DNA of 64,000 bases from Streptomyces sp. CoH27 (GCF_020181035.1 NZ_JAIQYY010000002.1:138836-202835); one strand, 5' to 3'; positions 39,665 to 50,326 are shown, counted from the stretch's first letter. Notes: generated by a model not told the origin, from the letters alone. Numbers and translations are program-made.

Positions 39665-41836
39665 TCAGCCCGGGATCAAGTCGCGCAGATTTTCGCGGGT
39701 GATGATCCGTGAGTCCGGATGCAGTCCCTCGGGACGTTCGAGGCCGATGTACATCACGGGCTCGTCCGGGACCGACTCGCCGTCCCACAGGTCCACGGTC
39801 GTGGTGCCGCCGGACATCAGGTCGATCAGGTACCCCACCGTCAGCTGCTCGCGCTCCACGATGGCGCGCACCACCTTCGACACGGATGCCTGGTTCTCCT
39901 CGACCCGATTGGCCGACGAGATGCCCTTCAGATACAGGTGCAGCCACTTCGCGCGCCACCGGCCGTCGTCCCCGCGCTGGAACACCAGCGGCAGCGCCAC
40001 CCGGCCCACCCCACGCAGCTCCGACTTCATCCGCACGGTGCGCGGCTCGAACGGCCGGCCCTTCTGCTCACCGTCGCGCAGCATGAAGCCGAAGAACGAC
40101 TCCTCGACCTCTTCGAAGCCTTCGCCGGCGAAGATGTTGACCTGCGGAACGATGAAGGTGCTGCGCACTCGGTCCAGGGACAGACTGATGAACTCCGAGG
40201 CCCCGTCGGGCGCCTCGGTGATGTCGCCCGAATGCCTGCCACCGACGGCCTTGAGGGACGTATAGGAGAGCCAGGAATCGGTGCTGTAGTCGGCGTGCAG
40301 AAGCAGCGCCGACAGGTCGTAGTCGGTCCGGTCCTTGGTCTGCTTCCAGTACACGAAGAAGCGCAGCTGTTCGCCGTCGACCGCGGAGACCGACCCTCGC
40401 GGCAATACGCCGAGCCCGCCCGCGGTTGCCCGGCCGCTGAGCGGAAGCGCCACGTCGAGGACATCGGGGTCGAGCAGCAGCCGGCCCGGCGCCGGGAGCC
40501 GACGACGCATCTCGGCGTCGAGGGCGGCGATCAGACGATCGCGGTCTGCGGCCGGTACCGGCGGTCGGAAGTCGGGGGTCACCCAGGCGCGGCCCCGGCG
40601 GTTTACGAAGACCCGGGGTGCGTCGCTCTCACGGGCCCGGTTGTGGAGATGCTCGCGCACCGAGAGCACGACCCGGCCGGAGACGTGGGGAGCGGCCTGC
40701 ACCGCGGCGGCCACCACCGCGTCCCGTTCCTCCTGGTCGGCGGCGATGCGCAGCAGGAGGTCCAGGGCGCGGAACAGCTTGCCGGGAGCGGACTTCAGCA
40801 GTTCCACCGCCCCGCGGACGTCGTACGCGTCGAGTAGCTTCTCGATCCGGCTGTCGAAGGACGGTGCCTCCTTCTCGCCCCGCGCGACCGCGAACACATC
40901 GGCGGCGTGCGGCCAGCGCGGGTATTCGTGCGGGTGGAGGCGCTCGCCGAGCCGCTTGAAGGGCTCCCGGTGCGCGTGCACATCGGCGAGCTTCGCGGGG
41001 TTCGCCGCGACCACGGCGTCGAGACCCGCGAGCAGTCCCCGCCGCAGCGGCCGCGACAGCGCCCGGAACCGGGTCGGCTCCTGCAGCGTCACGTCGCCGC
41101 CCGACAGCGCGCAGGCCAGCCGCAGTACATCGGTGACGGTGTCGAGGAGGAGGTCCGCCCCGACGCCGACCCGGGCTTCGTTGATGACCGCCCGGTTCTC
41201 CCGGACCGGGATGGCCCCCGGCTGGGGGCCGAGCGCGCACCGCTCGGCGAGGGCCTTGAGGTCGCGCAGGTCGTCCTCGCCCAGCGGGGTCGTGCTGCCG
41301 GCCAGGGCCAGGTACAGGTCAGTGAGTTCGTCGTCCAGGTCCCGGCCGAGATGCAGGACGGTGACCCGGTCGCCCGCCGAGGCGATCAGTTCGTCCTGCG
41401 CCGCGAGCATTTCCTCGTAGGTGTGCTGGTACCGGCCGTACGTGGGAAGGCTGAGCAGGTCCAGCACCCCGTTCCCCAGCTGCGTCAGCACGTTCTGGCG
41501 CGACTTCTCGTCGCCGAGCGCTTTCGCCACGCACAGCATCCAGAACTCTTCGGTGTCCGGCACGTTCGCCGGGAAGTCGATGAAGTACGAGTTGTGTCGG
41601 ACGTGGTCGCCCACCATCTCGCTCACGGTGCGCAGCGTCCGCTTGGCAGTGTGCACGACCGCGGCCTCGGACAGCCCCGACAGTCGCTCCAGCAGCTCCG
41701 CCGAGAGCTTGAACCCCACCGATGCCAGTGCCGCGTCGAACTGCCGTGCGGCGATGACTCCTTCCCCGGCAGAGCCCTTGGGGGACGGAAGGCGGTGGGT
41801 GTGCCGGATGACCAGCGATTCGAGACTGTGCGCCAT
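39665..41836 (-). CDS. large protein with C-terminal TerD-like domain
   Basis: 723 aa from ATG 41836 (GTG 41872 would add 12 aa; neither has a clear Shine-Dalgarno). The C-terminal region, about residues 495-640, follows the TerD beta-sandwich pattern: RTDYDLSALLLHADY, GGRHSGDITEAPDGASEFIS, FIVPQVNIFAGEGFEEVEES and FGFMLRD; these carry the Asp residues used for calcium binding in TerD proteins. The first 490 aa are mainly helical and not recognised, apart from similarity in layout to the MXAN_6230/SCO0854-type proteins. Likely part of a stress or tellurite-type signalling system. Transcribed away from the two-component genes. Confidence 0.68.
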   Translation of the reverse strand: MAHSLESLVIRHTHRLPSPKGSAGEGVIAARQFDAALASVGFKLSAELLERLSGLSEAAVVHTAKRTLRTVSEMVGDHVRHNSYFIDFPANVPDTEEFWMLCVAKALGDEKSRQNVLTQLGNGVLDLLSLPTYGRYQHTYEEMLAAQDELIASAGDRVTVLHLGRDLDDELTDLYLALAGSTTPLGEDDLRDLKALAERCALGPQPGAIPVRENRAVINEARVGVGADLLLDTVTDVLRLACALSGGDVTLQEPTRFRALSRPLRRGLLAGLDAVVAANPAKLADVHAHREPFKRLGERLHPHEYPRWPHAADVFAVARGEKEAPSFDSRIEKLLDAYDVRGAVELLKSAPGKLFRALDLLLRIAADQEERDAVVAAAVQAAPHVSGRVVLSVREHLHNRARESDAPRVFVNRRGRAWVTPDFRPPVPAADRDRLIAALDAEMRRRLPAPGRLLLDPDVLDVALPLSGRATAGGLGVLPRGSVSAVDGEQLRFFVYWKQTKDRTDYDLSALLLHADYSTDSWLSYTSLKAVGGRHSGDITEAPDGASEFISLSLDRVRSTFIVPQVNIFAGEGFEEVEESFFGFMLRDGEQKGRPFEPRTVRMKSELRGVGRVALPLVFQRGDDGRWRAKWLHLYLKGISSANRVEENQASVSKVVRAIVEREQLTVGYLIDLMSGGTTTVDLWDGESVPDEPVMYIGLERPEGLHPDSRIITRENLRDLIPG

Positions 41837-42159
41837 TCGGGGATGATCGCAGAGGTGCGCGAGCCGGTGCACAGGAGTTTTTGTACGCTCTCCGACGCTG
41901 TGATCACGCCCGCCACAGCAAGATCATCTCACCGCGAGCGACAGTTACCAGGCCGGACGCCTGCGCCGCGCGGTCGTCCCAGGCACCGACCGTGGTCGAG
42001 GCGATGAGCGCCAGCAGGATCATCAGCGGTGCAAGGCCGACCTCCGTGACCGCCGCGCTTCAGGGAACCGCTCGCAGACTGCCTGCGACCTCCTCGCCGT
42101 GAACACCCTTGTGATAAAAGGCCCTTGGCGCCAAGGGCAGGGTTTGGCTCGATACCGAG
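41837..42159. other. divergent intergenic region, 323 bp
   Basis: Between the TerD-domain gene and the response regulator gene. It holds the 18-bp palindrome described separately. The region is less GC-rich near 41880 and 42110. No coding potential is visible. Confidence 0.5.
42121..42138. promoter_or_regulatory. perfect 18-bp palindrome upstream of response regulator
   Basis: GCCCTTGGCGCCAAGGGC is fully self-complementary and ends 21 nt before the GTG at 42160. As a dimer site it could be bound by the LuxR-type regulator encoded just after; as RNA it would fold into a 7-8 bp hairpin in the leader. Confidence 0.5.
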
Positions 42160-42804
42160 GTGCCCGGGGATGATGCGCTGGTCTGCGTCGCGGTGGTCGA
42201 TGACCATCCCATGACACGTCGAGGCGTCGCGGCGATCCTCACCGACGCAGGTGGGTTCGCCGTCACCGCGTCCACGCCGGATCCCGGGGAGCTGGGCGAT
42301 CTCGGGGCCTTCGATCTGATCCTGGTCGATCTGTATCTGGAGGACGACACCCCCTGTGTGCCGCTGGTGGCCCGGCTGGCGGCTGCCAACCGGGTGCTGG
42401 TGAGGTCGGCGTCACGTCGGCAGGGCGATGTGCGGGCGGTGATCAGGGCAGGCGCGGGCGGGTATGTGACCAAACAGTCCGATCCGGAACTGATCGTCTC
42501 CGCTGCCCGGACCGTGGCCGCAGGAGGTTTCGCACTCTCCGCACAACTGGCCGACATCCTGAAGGTGGAGCTGGAACAGGATCCGGAGCCGGACACCGGT
42601 CCAGGGCGCCTGTCACAGCAGGAGGCACGGGTGCTGGACATGATCGCGCAAGGGTTCACGCACCAGCAGATCGCTTTCCGCCTGGGGATCAAGAAATCGA
42701 CGGTGGACACCCACGTCGAGCGGATCCGCGTCAAGCTGCACGCAGGGAACAAGGCCGACCTGACCCGGATCGCCCTGGAACGGCAACGGCGCGGCAAGGC
42801 GTGA
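42160..42804 (+). CDS. NarL/LuxR-type response regulator
   Basis: 214 aa from GTG 42160. The receiver domain has the acidic pair in VAVVDDHPMTRRG and the phospho-acceptor Asp57 in LILVDLYLED; the usual K near residue 105 is in GYVTKQSD. The C-terminal LuxR helix-turn-helix, residues about 145-205, reads LSQQEARVLDMIAQGFTHQQ and STVDTHVERIRVKL. Coupled to the kinase gene through a GTGA overlap. Confidence 0.9.
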   Translation: MPGDDALVCVAVVDDHPMTRRGVAAILTDAGGFAVTASTPDPGELGDLGAFDLILVDLYLEDDTPCVPLVARLAAANRVLVRSASRRQGDVRAVIRAGAGGYVTKQSDPELIVSAARTVAAGGFALSAQLADILKVELEQDPEPDTGPGRLSQQEARVLDMIAQGFTHQQIAFRLGIKKSTVDTHVERIRVKLHAGNKADLTRIALERQRRGKA

Positions 42805-43955
42805 GCGAGACAGGTGGCACGGGTGCGGTCGCCCGATTGCGACGTCTGGAACTCCTCGCACTGGCCTTGGCGAAGGCGGGCGGATTCCTCAATATCGGGG
42901 CCGGCCTGCTCACGGATCGCGCGGAAATGCGCTCCGTGCCGGGATGCCTGTGCCTGGCGGCGGGACTGCTGCCCACCGGGGTGGGGGCGGTGGTGGCCGG
43001 CTTCCGGCGAGGCAGAGTCCTGCCCGGATGGGTGACCGCGGACATCCTGGTGACAGGGGTGGCACTCGCGTTGAACGCGCAGCTGGTACGCCCGGGGCCG
43101 CAGACCGGCTGGGCGTACTTCAGCTACCCGTACTCGCTGCTCTCCCTGGTCGGGGTGGGCATGGCGTACCGGCGCCTCGCCGTCACGGCGGCAGCCACGG
43201 TGGCACTCGCTCTGGTCTACCTGCTGTCGGTACGGACGGTGCCCGGGCAGGGATGGAACGGGGTGCCCAACGTCGTGAGTTACCTCGGGCTGACGCCACT
43301 GGTGTGGCTCGTGACCCACGAGCTGGACTCGAACGCACGGACCATCGACCGCGAACGCGAACGGAGCGAGGACCTGGCCCGCGGCCAGGAGCGCACGCGG
43401 TACTACCGGATCCTGCACGACCGGGTGCTGCAGACTTTCGAGGCACTGCTGCGCGACGGCCTGGTGACCGCGGGCGAGCCGCGCTCCTATCTCGCGACCG
43501 AGGCCGCGTGGTTACGGCACCTGGTGGAGACCGGTGACGAGCGCTCCTCCGGCGACCTGCTCGCGGCACTGGACTCGGTCGCGGCCCGGATGGCCCATCA
43601 GGGCCTGAAGGTGGAGGTGAACGCGGCGGCGCTGACCCAGGGCGGGAGCCCGCACAGTCGTCTGGAGAGGGACCAGGTGGCAGCAGTGGCCGACGCGGCG
43701 GCCGAGGCCCTGGCCAACACCCGCAAGCACGCGGGCGTGGACCGGGCGGTGGTCCGCGCCACGGTGGAGGTCGGCTGCGTCCTGGTCAGCGTCACCGACG
43801 CGGGACGTGGCTTCGACCCGTCAGCGTTGCCGCGCCGCTCCGGCCTGGAGCGATCCATCACCCAGCGGCTGGCGGAAGTGGGCGGCACCGTGCACATCGA
43901 CTCGGCGCCAGGCGCCGGAACCTGCGTCCGGCTGGCCGTCCCCCTAAAACCGTAG
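42801..43955 (+). CDS. NarL-type sensor histidine kinase
   Basis: 384 aa from GTG 42801. Four to six transmembrane helices fill residues 15-172. The dimerisation/phosphorylation region contains His206 in YYRILHDRVLQTFE, a HisKA_3-like context. The ATPase domain has the N-box EALANTRKHAG, DAGRGFDP (G1) and GAGTCVRLAVPL (G2). It pairs with the preceding regulator; the signal is unknown. The pair sits inside the candidate island. Confidence 0.88.
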   Translation: MSETGGTGAVARLRRLELLALALAKAGGFLNIGAGLLTDRAEMRSVPGCLCLAAGLLPTGVGAVVAGFRRGRVLPGWVTADILVTGVALALNAQLVRPGPQTGWAYFSYPYSLLSLVGVGMAYRRLAVTAAATVALALVYLLSVRTVPGQGWNGVPNVVSYLGLTPLVWLVTHELDSNARTIDRERERSEDLARGQERTRYYRILHDRVLQTFEALLRDGLVTAGEPRSYLATEAAWLRHLVETGDERSSGDLLAALDSVAARMAHQGLKVEVNAAALTQGGSPHSRLERDQVAAVADAAAEALANTRKHAGVDRAVVRATVEVGCVLVSVTDAGRGFDPSALPRRSGLERSITQRLAEVGGTVHIDSAPGAGTCVRLAVPLKP

Positions 43956-44053
43956 CCCGTCTGTCCTGCGAACTGCCCACAGTCCGCGGGATGTTGGAGC
44001 ACTCCCGCGCCCGTTTACGGTGGGGATCCGCCACCACTGACGCGGGAGGCTCC

Positions 44054-44335
44054 ATGGACACCCGGCCAGTCGTAGATCCGATCGCACAGCCCGCTGCGAC
44101 CGAACTCGTCGCACGAGCGCAGCATGTGAACGCGCTTGTCGCGGAGATGGTTTCCACCGCGGCACCGCTGGTCGAGCCGACCGTCTGGAACGGCACCGAC
44201 GCCGGAGTGTTCCGGGCCGCCTGGCCCGGCCTCGTCAACAGTGTCAGGACCGCCACCGCCGACCTCCTCGACACGGCGTCGGACGCCCTGCGGAGCATCC
44301 AACGGACCAGCGCCGCACAGGAAGCGGACGGCTGA
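44054..44335 (+). CDS. WXG100-like small protein
   Basis: 93 aa from ATG 44054 with GGGAGG 6 nt upstream. Predicted helical hairpin with the turn PTVWNGTDAGVFRAAW, which contains the W-x-G motif near the middle, as in ESX/type VII secretion substrates. The C-terminus lacks an obvious YxxxD/E export signal. It lies 174 bp before the membrane Ser/Thr kinase. No EccC-type ATPase is in the window, so secretion is unproven; it may be an intracellular partner of the kinase. Confidence 0.6.
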   Translation: MDTRPVVDPIAQPAATELVARAQHVNALVAEMVSTAAPLVEPTVWNGTDAGVFRAAWPGLVNSVRTATADLLDTASDALRSIQRTSAAQEADG

Positions 44336-44509
44336 CGGCCACTCGCCCACGCACCCGACCCGGCGACGAACCACCCCGCACCTGCGGCAGGCCCGCCCGG
44401 CACCGGGCGGCGGCAAGCACCCGTCCGGCGCCTTCAGGCGCACACCAGCCGACGGATCGGCGGACCCCCTGCCGTCCATCGGGTGATCAAGAAGGAGGAT
44501 CGACGCGCC

Positions 44510-46114
44510 ATGAACGCCAGGCTCTACATCGGCCCCGATCAGGAGCCTGACCGCTACCGCCTGCTGAAGTCGATCGGGCGCGGCGGCGAGGCCACCCTGT
44601 ACCTCGCCGAACTCGAACTCGCCGGCGCGACAGAGCCTGTCGTGGTCAAGATTCTCGACTCGCGCGCGACGCTGACCCCCGCCGACTTCCAGCGGATCAG
44701 CACCAAGTGGCGTGACCAGGCCGAACTGCTCCGCTTCGTGCACCGGCCCGGCGTGGTGGGCGTACGCGAGCACTTCGAGGGACCACCCACCCACCCCCGC
44801 GGAACCTCCCAGGCCGTCTCCGGGCGTGCGCTCTACCTCGTGATGAACCACGTCGAGGGCCTCGACCTGCGGGACTGGCGCGCCGAACGCACCCTGGCCG
44901 GCTCCGCCGAACGCCGGGAGGCCATCCGCTGCATCGAGCAGCTCGCCGAAGTCCTCGACTGGCTGCACTCCGGCTCCGCCACGCCCTCCGGCCGCGTTGT
45001 CGTCCACGGTGACCTGTCCCCCGGCAACGTCATGATCGACACCAACGGGCAGGCCACCCTCGTCGACTTCGGCCTGAGCAAACTCACCGCCGACCACCTC
45101 ACCGCCGAGGTCCGGTTCACGCCCGGCTTCGCAGCGCCGGAGGTCTTCGAGGGCAAGCGCTCCCCCGCCACCGACCGCTACGCCTTCGGCGCCCTGGCCT
45201 ATTTCCTGCTCAGCGGCGAGTCCCCGGCCACCACACCGCAGCAACTGCGCGAGGCGTTCGCCGGCCTGCCCTGCCTGGCCACGCTCGCCGCCGATACCGA
45301 CGGCACCGACCGCCTGCTGTCCCTCTTCTCCGCCGATCCCGCTTCCCGCCCCGAAGCACTCACCCCCTGGGTCCGGGCCCTGCGCCACGCGGCCGTATCC
45401 ACCACCACGGCGTCCACCCGACTCCCGCCTCGACCGATGCTCCCCCCGACGGCCGCCTCGGCACCGAAACGGCACACCAGAAGCAGCCTCAGGGCAGTCA
45501 TCGGCTCGGTGGCCCTCGTCCTCCTGGTCACGGCCGGTGTCCTGATCACCTCCTACGCCCACGACCTCGACAAGACGTCCGCAGGCGCTGCCACTGCGGC
45601 CACCCCTCCCTCCGCCATCCACAGCACCACGACGCCACCAGCCGATCCGCCCTCCGCATCGCCCACCCCGGCGCAGAACAACAGCACGGAACAGAACAGC
45701 GGCACGGACCTGTCAGCGCTGACGCCCGTCAGTGCCGACGCGAACGCCGACGGCCCCTTCACCACCGGCCCTGCTCACATCGGTACGCACACCTATCCGA
45801 ACAGCGTCACCTTCACCTGCGGGGCGGGATTCCAGTCCCACGTCGTCTACGACGTGGCCGGCTACAGCACCCTCTCCGCCACCGTCGGCTCACCCAACGA
45901 CGCCGACTACGCCGTCGGCAACAGCCTGGCCGTGAACTTCTTCAAAGACAGCGCCGCCGACCAACTGGGCCCCACCATCAACGTCTCAGTGGGCAAACCG
46001 CAGAAGATCCACGTGGATCTCAACGGGGCCTCACAGTTGGAAATAGCCTGCTCCGGCCTCGCCGCCCAGGGGTACACCGAGGTGGCCCTCGGCGATCCGG
46101 AACTGACCCGCTGA
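44510..46114 (+). CDS. membrane Ser/Thr protein kinase with extracellular NPCBM-like domain
   Basis: 534 aa from ATG 44510 (AAGGAGG 11 nt upstream; GTG 44483 possible). Kinase domain residues about 14-290: glycine loop GRGGEATLY, Lys47 in VVVKI, catalytic loop HGDLSPGN (His166, Asp168) and DFG at 186-188. The HGD replaces HRD, so this is a non-RD kinase, possibly not controlled by activation-loop phosphorylation. One transmembrane helix (~330-349), a Thr/Pro/Ser-rich linker, then an outer domain from ~405 resembling NPCBM carbohydrate-binding modules (SVTFTCGAGFQSHVVYDVAG). Probably a cell-wall sensor. Confidence 0.87.
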   Translation: MNARLYIGPDQEPDRYRLLKSIGRGGEATLYLAELELAGATEPVVVKILDSRATLTPADFQRISTKWRDQAELLRFVHRPGVVGVREHFEGPPTHPRGTSQAVSGRALYLVMNHVEGLDLRDWRAERTLAGSAERREAIRCIEQLAEVLDWLHSGSATPSGRVVVHGDLSPGNVMIDTNGQATLVDFGLSKLTADHLTAEVRFTPGFAAPEVFEGKRSPATDRYAFGALAYFLLSGESPATTPQQLREAFAGLPCLATLAADTDGTDRLLSLFSADPASRPEALTPWVRALRHAAVSTTTASTRLPPRPMLPPTAASAPKRHTRSSLRAVIGSVALVLLVTAGVLITSYAHDLDKTSAGAATAATPPSAIHSTTTPPADPPSASPTPAQNNSTEQNSGTDLSALTPVSADANADGPFTTGPAHIGTHTYPNSVTFTCGAGFQSHVVYDVAGYSTLSATVGSPNDADYAVGNSLAVNFFKDSAADQLGPTINVSVGKPQKIHVDLNGASQLEIACSGLAAQGYTEVALGDPELTR

Positions 46115-46154
46115 CCCCTCCGGCAGATCAGCAGCAGAAGAAGAGGAACTCGCC

Positions 46155-46606
46155 ATGTCCGACGACACCGGCACGCCGCCCTTCCCGCCTCCTCCTCAAG
46201 GGCCGCCGCCACCTCTCCGGAACCCACCGCCCCCTCCGCAGAGCCCGCCACCCGCTCCCGTCCGGCCGCCCCAGTTCATCCCCGGCCAGGCACCGGGCGG
46301 GCCCACCAGAAGGCAGACGGCACCGTCTGCTTCGGCGCCGCGGACGGGAACCTCCACGCAGCCGACGCAGGGACCGGACGGTACCGCCGGCGCCTCCCCG
46401 TCCAAGGCACCCTTCCCGGCCGACCTGCGACGGCGGCGGGCACGGTGTACCTCAGCAGCACCAGCCGGCTCCTCGCGGTCGACGCAGCGACCGGCCGAAA
46501 GCGCAGGGCCCTCACCGACTCCGGCACCTGGTCACCGCCGGCCGTCGCCAACGGCGTCCTGTACGCCGGGAGCTCCGACCATCACCTCTACACCATCACG
46601 CCATAG
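46155..46606 (+). pseudogene. decayed PQQ beta-propeller repeat gene
   Basis: The first frame from ATG 46155 encodes a proline-rich segment (MSDDTGTPPFPPPPQGPPPP...). From about 46306 the coding signal moves to another frame, which reads GTVCFGAADGNLHAADAGTG, GTVYLSSTSRLLAVDAATG and GVLYAGSSDHHLYTITP before TAG 46604-46606. These are three PQQ-like propeller blades of the seven or eight expected. So an internal deletion plus a frame change has destroyed the gene. Kinase genes of this kind are often followed by such a partner. The original first frame runs on into the tRNA region, which is meaningless. Confidence 0.72.
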
Positions 46607-46680
46607 CCCGTGTCCAGACCACACGCCAGCGGCTTCGTTCACGTGCGCTGGGTCCCCATCCGGTCCCCGAGAAAGATCGA

Positions 46681-46713
46681 GGGGCCGTTTCAGATCTCGT
46701 CTGAAACGGCCCC
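46681..46713 (-). terminator. terminator of tRNA-Pro (second copy)
   Basis: Perfect 14-bp stem GGGGCCGTTTCAGA/TCTGAAACGGCCCC with a 5-nt loop, 30 nt beyond the tRNA 3' end; TCGATCTTTCTC follows on the minus strand. Confidence 0.82.
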
Positions 46714-46742
46714 TGACCTGCGACTACGGAGCATTGCTCCCG

Positions 46743-46816
<74 letters not shown>

Positions 46817-46921
46817 ATGCGCTGACTCGCGGTGTTCCGCGTGATCGCGCGAACAGAACTTTACCCCACGTCCGGGGGTGCGCCGAAGAGGGCCCGGAAA
46901 GGGCGGAGGACAATCGGCGGT

Positions 46922-47452
46922 ATGACGAACACGGGCGCATCGGACGCCAGGGACCGCGACACCGACGGACGGGCGCGCAACGCACGGCCCCGGGACGGGC
47001 TGGGCCGGCCGCTGCCCTATGGCGCCGAGGGCGTCCCCCGCCAGGCGGAGGGGGTCGTACGGACGCCCGACCGGACGGTGGCCGAGGCGCAGGCGCTGCT
47101 GGCTGCGGGCAAGCCGTTCCACGCGCACGAGGTGTTCGAGGACGCCTGGAAGTCGGGGCCGCGCGCCGAGCGGGCGCTGTGGCGGGGCCTGGCCCAGCTG
47201 GCGGTCGGGCTGACCCACGCGGCCCGGGGCAACGCCGTCGGCGGGGCGCGCCTGCTGCGACGGGGCGCGGGGGCGGTCGCGGCGTGGGAGCAGGAGCGCC
47301 GCGAGGACCGGCCGTACGGGCTGGATCTCGCCGGGCTCACCCGGTGGGCGCGGGAGCTGGCGGAGCGGGTGGAGCGGGGGGCCGAGCAGGGGGCCGGGCC
47401 GGTGGATCCGGTGGCCGAGGCGCCCCGGCTCGGGTGGGAGGAGGTCCGCTGA
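46922..47452 (+). CDS. DUF309-domain protein
   Basis: 176 aa from ATG 46922. The family motif is KPFHAHEVFEDAWKSGP at about residue 62, with LWRGLAQLAVGLTHAARGN following; this helical domain has conserved His and Glu residues that could bind metal. The N-terminal 45 residues are charged and variable. Function of DUF309 is unknown. It is not clearly in an operon with cobF, although that gene starts 73 bp later in the same direction. Confidence 0.82.
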   Translation: MTNTGASDARDRDTDGRARNARPRDGLGRPLPYGAEGVPRQAEGVVRTPDRTVAEAQALLAAGKPFHAHEVFEDAWKSGPRAERALWRGLAQLAVGLTHAARGNAVGGARLLRRGAGAVAAWEQERREDRPYGLDLAGLTRWARELAERVERGAEQGAGPVDPVAEAPRLGWEEVR

Positions 47453-47525
47453 CCGGGCGGGCCGCGATGACCGTGCGTACGGAGGCGGTGGACGCGTTGT
47501 CAGTGGCATGGGGCAGACTCGGGGC

Positions 47526-49000
<1,475 letters not shown>

Positions 49001-49035
49001 TGAGCCGGGCGCCGGGCGCCGGTCATACTCGGGCC

Positions 49036-49533
49036 ATGTCCGCCGCCTCCCCCGTCCGCTTCCGCGACCCGCGCAGCACGGAGTACGACTTCCTGGACTC
49101 GATCCTGGTGCGCTGTCCGCGCTGCGACCACCTCGCCCGCGTTCGGCGCCAACCGCACGCCGAGGAGCGGCCGTTGTTCGCGCCCCGGCGGCTGGTCTGC
49201 CCGTCGTGCGGGCTCATGCGGGCATGGGCGGGCCGGGGCATCGGCCTCTGGGCCGGTTCGAGAGGTCCCGCCGAGGACCCGTACCTCCGCGCCCGGCTGT
49301 GGCTCCAGCGCGAGACCCGGCACGGCTGGCTGTGGGCCTATGACCTCGGGCACCTGGATCTGATCCGGCGCTATGTCGACGCGGGCCTGCGCGAGCGCGC
49401 CGGCTGGTACGACACCGGACAGAAGATGACCCTCGTCGCCCGCCTCCCCACCTGGATCAAGAGCGCGAAGCACCGGGACGAGGTGCTGCGCACCGTCGAC
49501 CGGATCCGGGCGTCGGTCCTCACGCCGGGCTGA
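49036..49533 (+). CDS. zinc-ribbon-type protein of unknown function
   Basis: 165 aa from ATG 49036. ILVRCPRCDHLARV and RLVCPSCGLMRAW give two CxxC pairs separated by about 30 residues, a probable zinc ribbon. The C-terminal half (LRARLWLQRETRHGWLWAYD, WIKSAKHRDEVLRTVDRIR) is aromatic- and Arg-rich. It resembles uncharacterised conserved actinobacterial proteins. Its last 14 bp overlap the convergent cobK gene. Confidence 0.75.
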   Translation: MSAASPVRFRDPRSTEYDFLDSILVRCPRCDHLARVRRQPHAEERPLFAPRRLVCPSCGLMRAWAGRGIGLWAGSRGPAEDPYLRARLWLQRETRHGWLWAYDLGHLDLIRRYVDAGLRERAGWYDTGQKMTLVARLPTWIKSAKHRDEVLRTVDRIRASVLTPG

Positions 49534-50266
49534 GGCCCAGCCTCTCCAGGACGCCCGCCACGTCCGGCACCGCCGCCACCCCCGGCGGCAGCGGAGGCCG
49601 GCGTACGACGACGACGGGCAGCCCGAGTTCCCTCGCGGCGGTCAGTTTCGCGGCTGTGGCCTCTCCGCCGCTGTCCTTGGTCACCAGCACGTCGATGCGG
49701 TGGGTGCGCAGCAGCTCCGTCTCCTCGGCCACTGTGAACGGGCCGCGCGCCAGGACCAGTTCGGTGTCCGGCGGCATGGGCGGCTCGGGCGGGTCGACCG
49801 AGCGGACGACGAAGTGCAGGTCCGTCAGGTGGGCGAAGGCCGCAAGGCCCAGGCGTCCGGTGCTGAGGAACACCCGGCGGCCGAGAGCGGGCAGTGCCTC
49901 GGCGGCGCCGGCCAGGGACGGGACGTCGTACCAGCGGTCGCCGGGGCCGGGCCGCCAGCCGGGGCGTCGCAGCACCACCGCCGGTACCCCGGTGGCCGCC
50001 ACCGCGCGGGCCGCGTTGGCGGTGATCGCCTCGGCGAAGGGGTGGGTGGCGTCGACGAGGGCGTCCACCTGGTGGGCGCGTACCCAGTCGGCGAGGCCGT
50101 CCGCGCCGCCGAAGCCTCCGGTCCGCACCTCGCCGGCCACCGCTCCCGGACGGGCGACCCGGCCGGCCAGGGAGGTGGTGACCCGGACGCCGGGGCGGGC
50201 GGCGAGGGCGGCGGCGAGGCGGCGGGCCTCGGTGGTGCCGCCGAGGATCAGGACGTGCGCGGGCAT
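49520..50266 (-). CDS. cobK: precorrin-6A reductase
   Basis: 248 aa from ATG 50266. The nucleotide-binding start HVLILGGTTEARRLAAALA, the block LVDATHPFAEAITANAARA, FLSTGRLGLAAFA and the C-terminal VTKDSGGEATAAKLTAARELG are diagnostic of CobK/CbiJ, which reduces precorrin-6A to dihydro form with NADPH. It acts directly after the CobF product. The reading frame remains open far upstream across the HAD gene, but that part is a shadow. Confidence 0.92.
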   Translation of the reverse strand: MPAHVLILGGTTEARRLAAALAARPGVRVTTSLAGRVARPGAVAGEVRTGGFGGADGLADWVRAHQVDALVDATHPFAEAITANAARAVAATGVPAVVLRRPGWRPGPGDRWYDVPSLAGAAEALPALGRRVFLSTGRLGLAAFAHLTDLHFVVRSVDPPEPPMPPDTELVLARGPFTVAEETELLRTHRIDVLVTKDSGGEATAAKLTAARELGLPVVVVRRPPLPPGVAAVPDVAGVLERLGLSPA

Positions 50267-50326
50267 AGGGGTGAGCGTACGAGGTCGTAGGGGCCCGTCC
50301 GGCGTCCGGGTCGCTACGGTCGGGGC

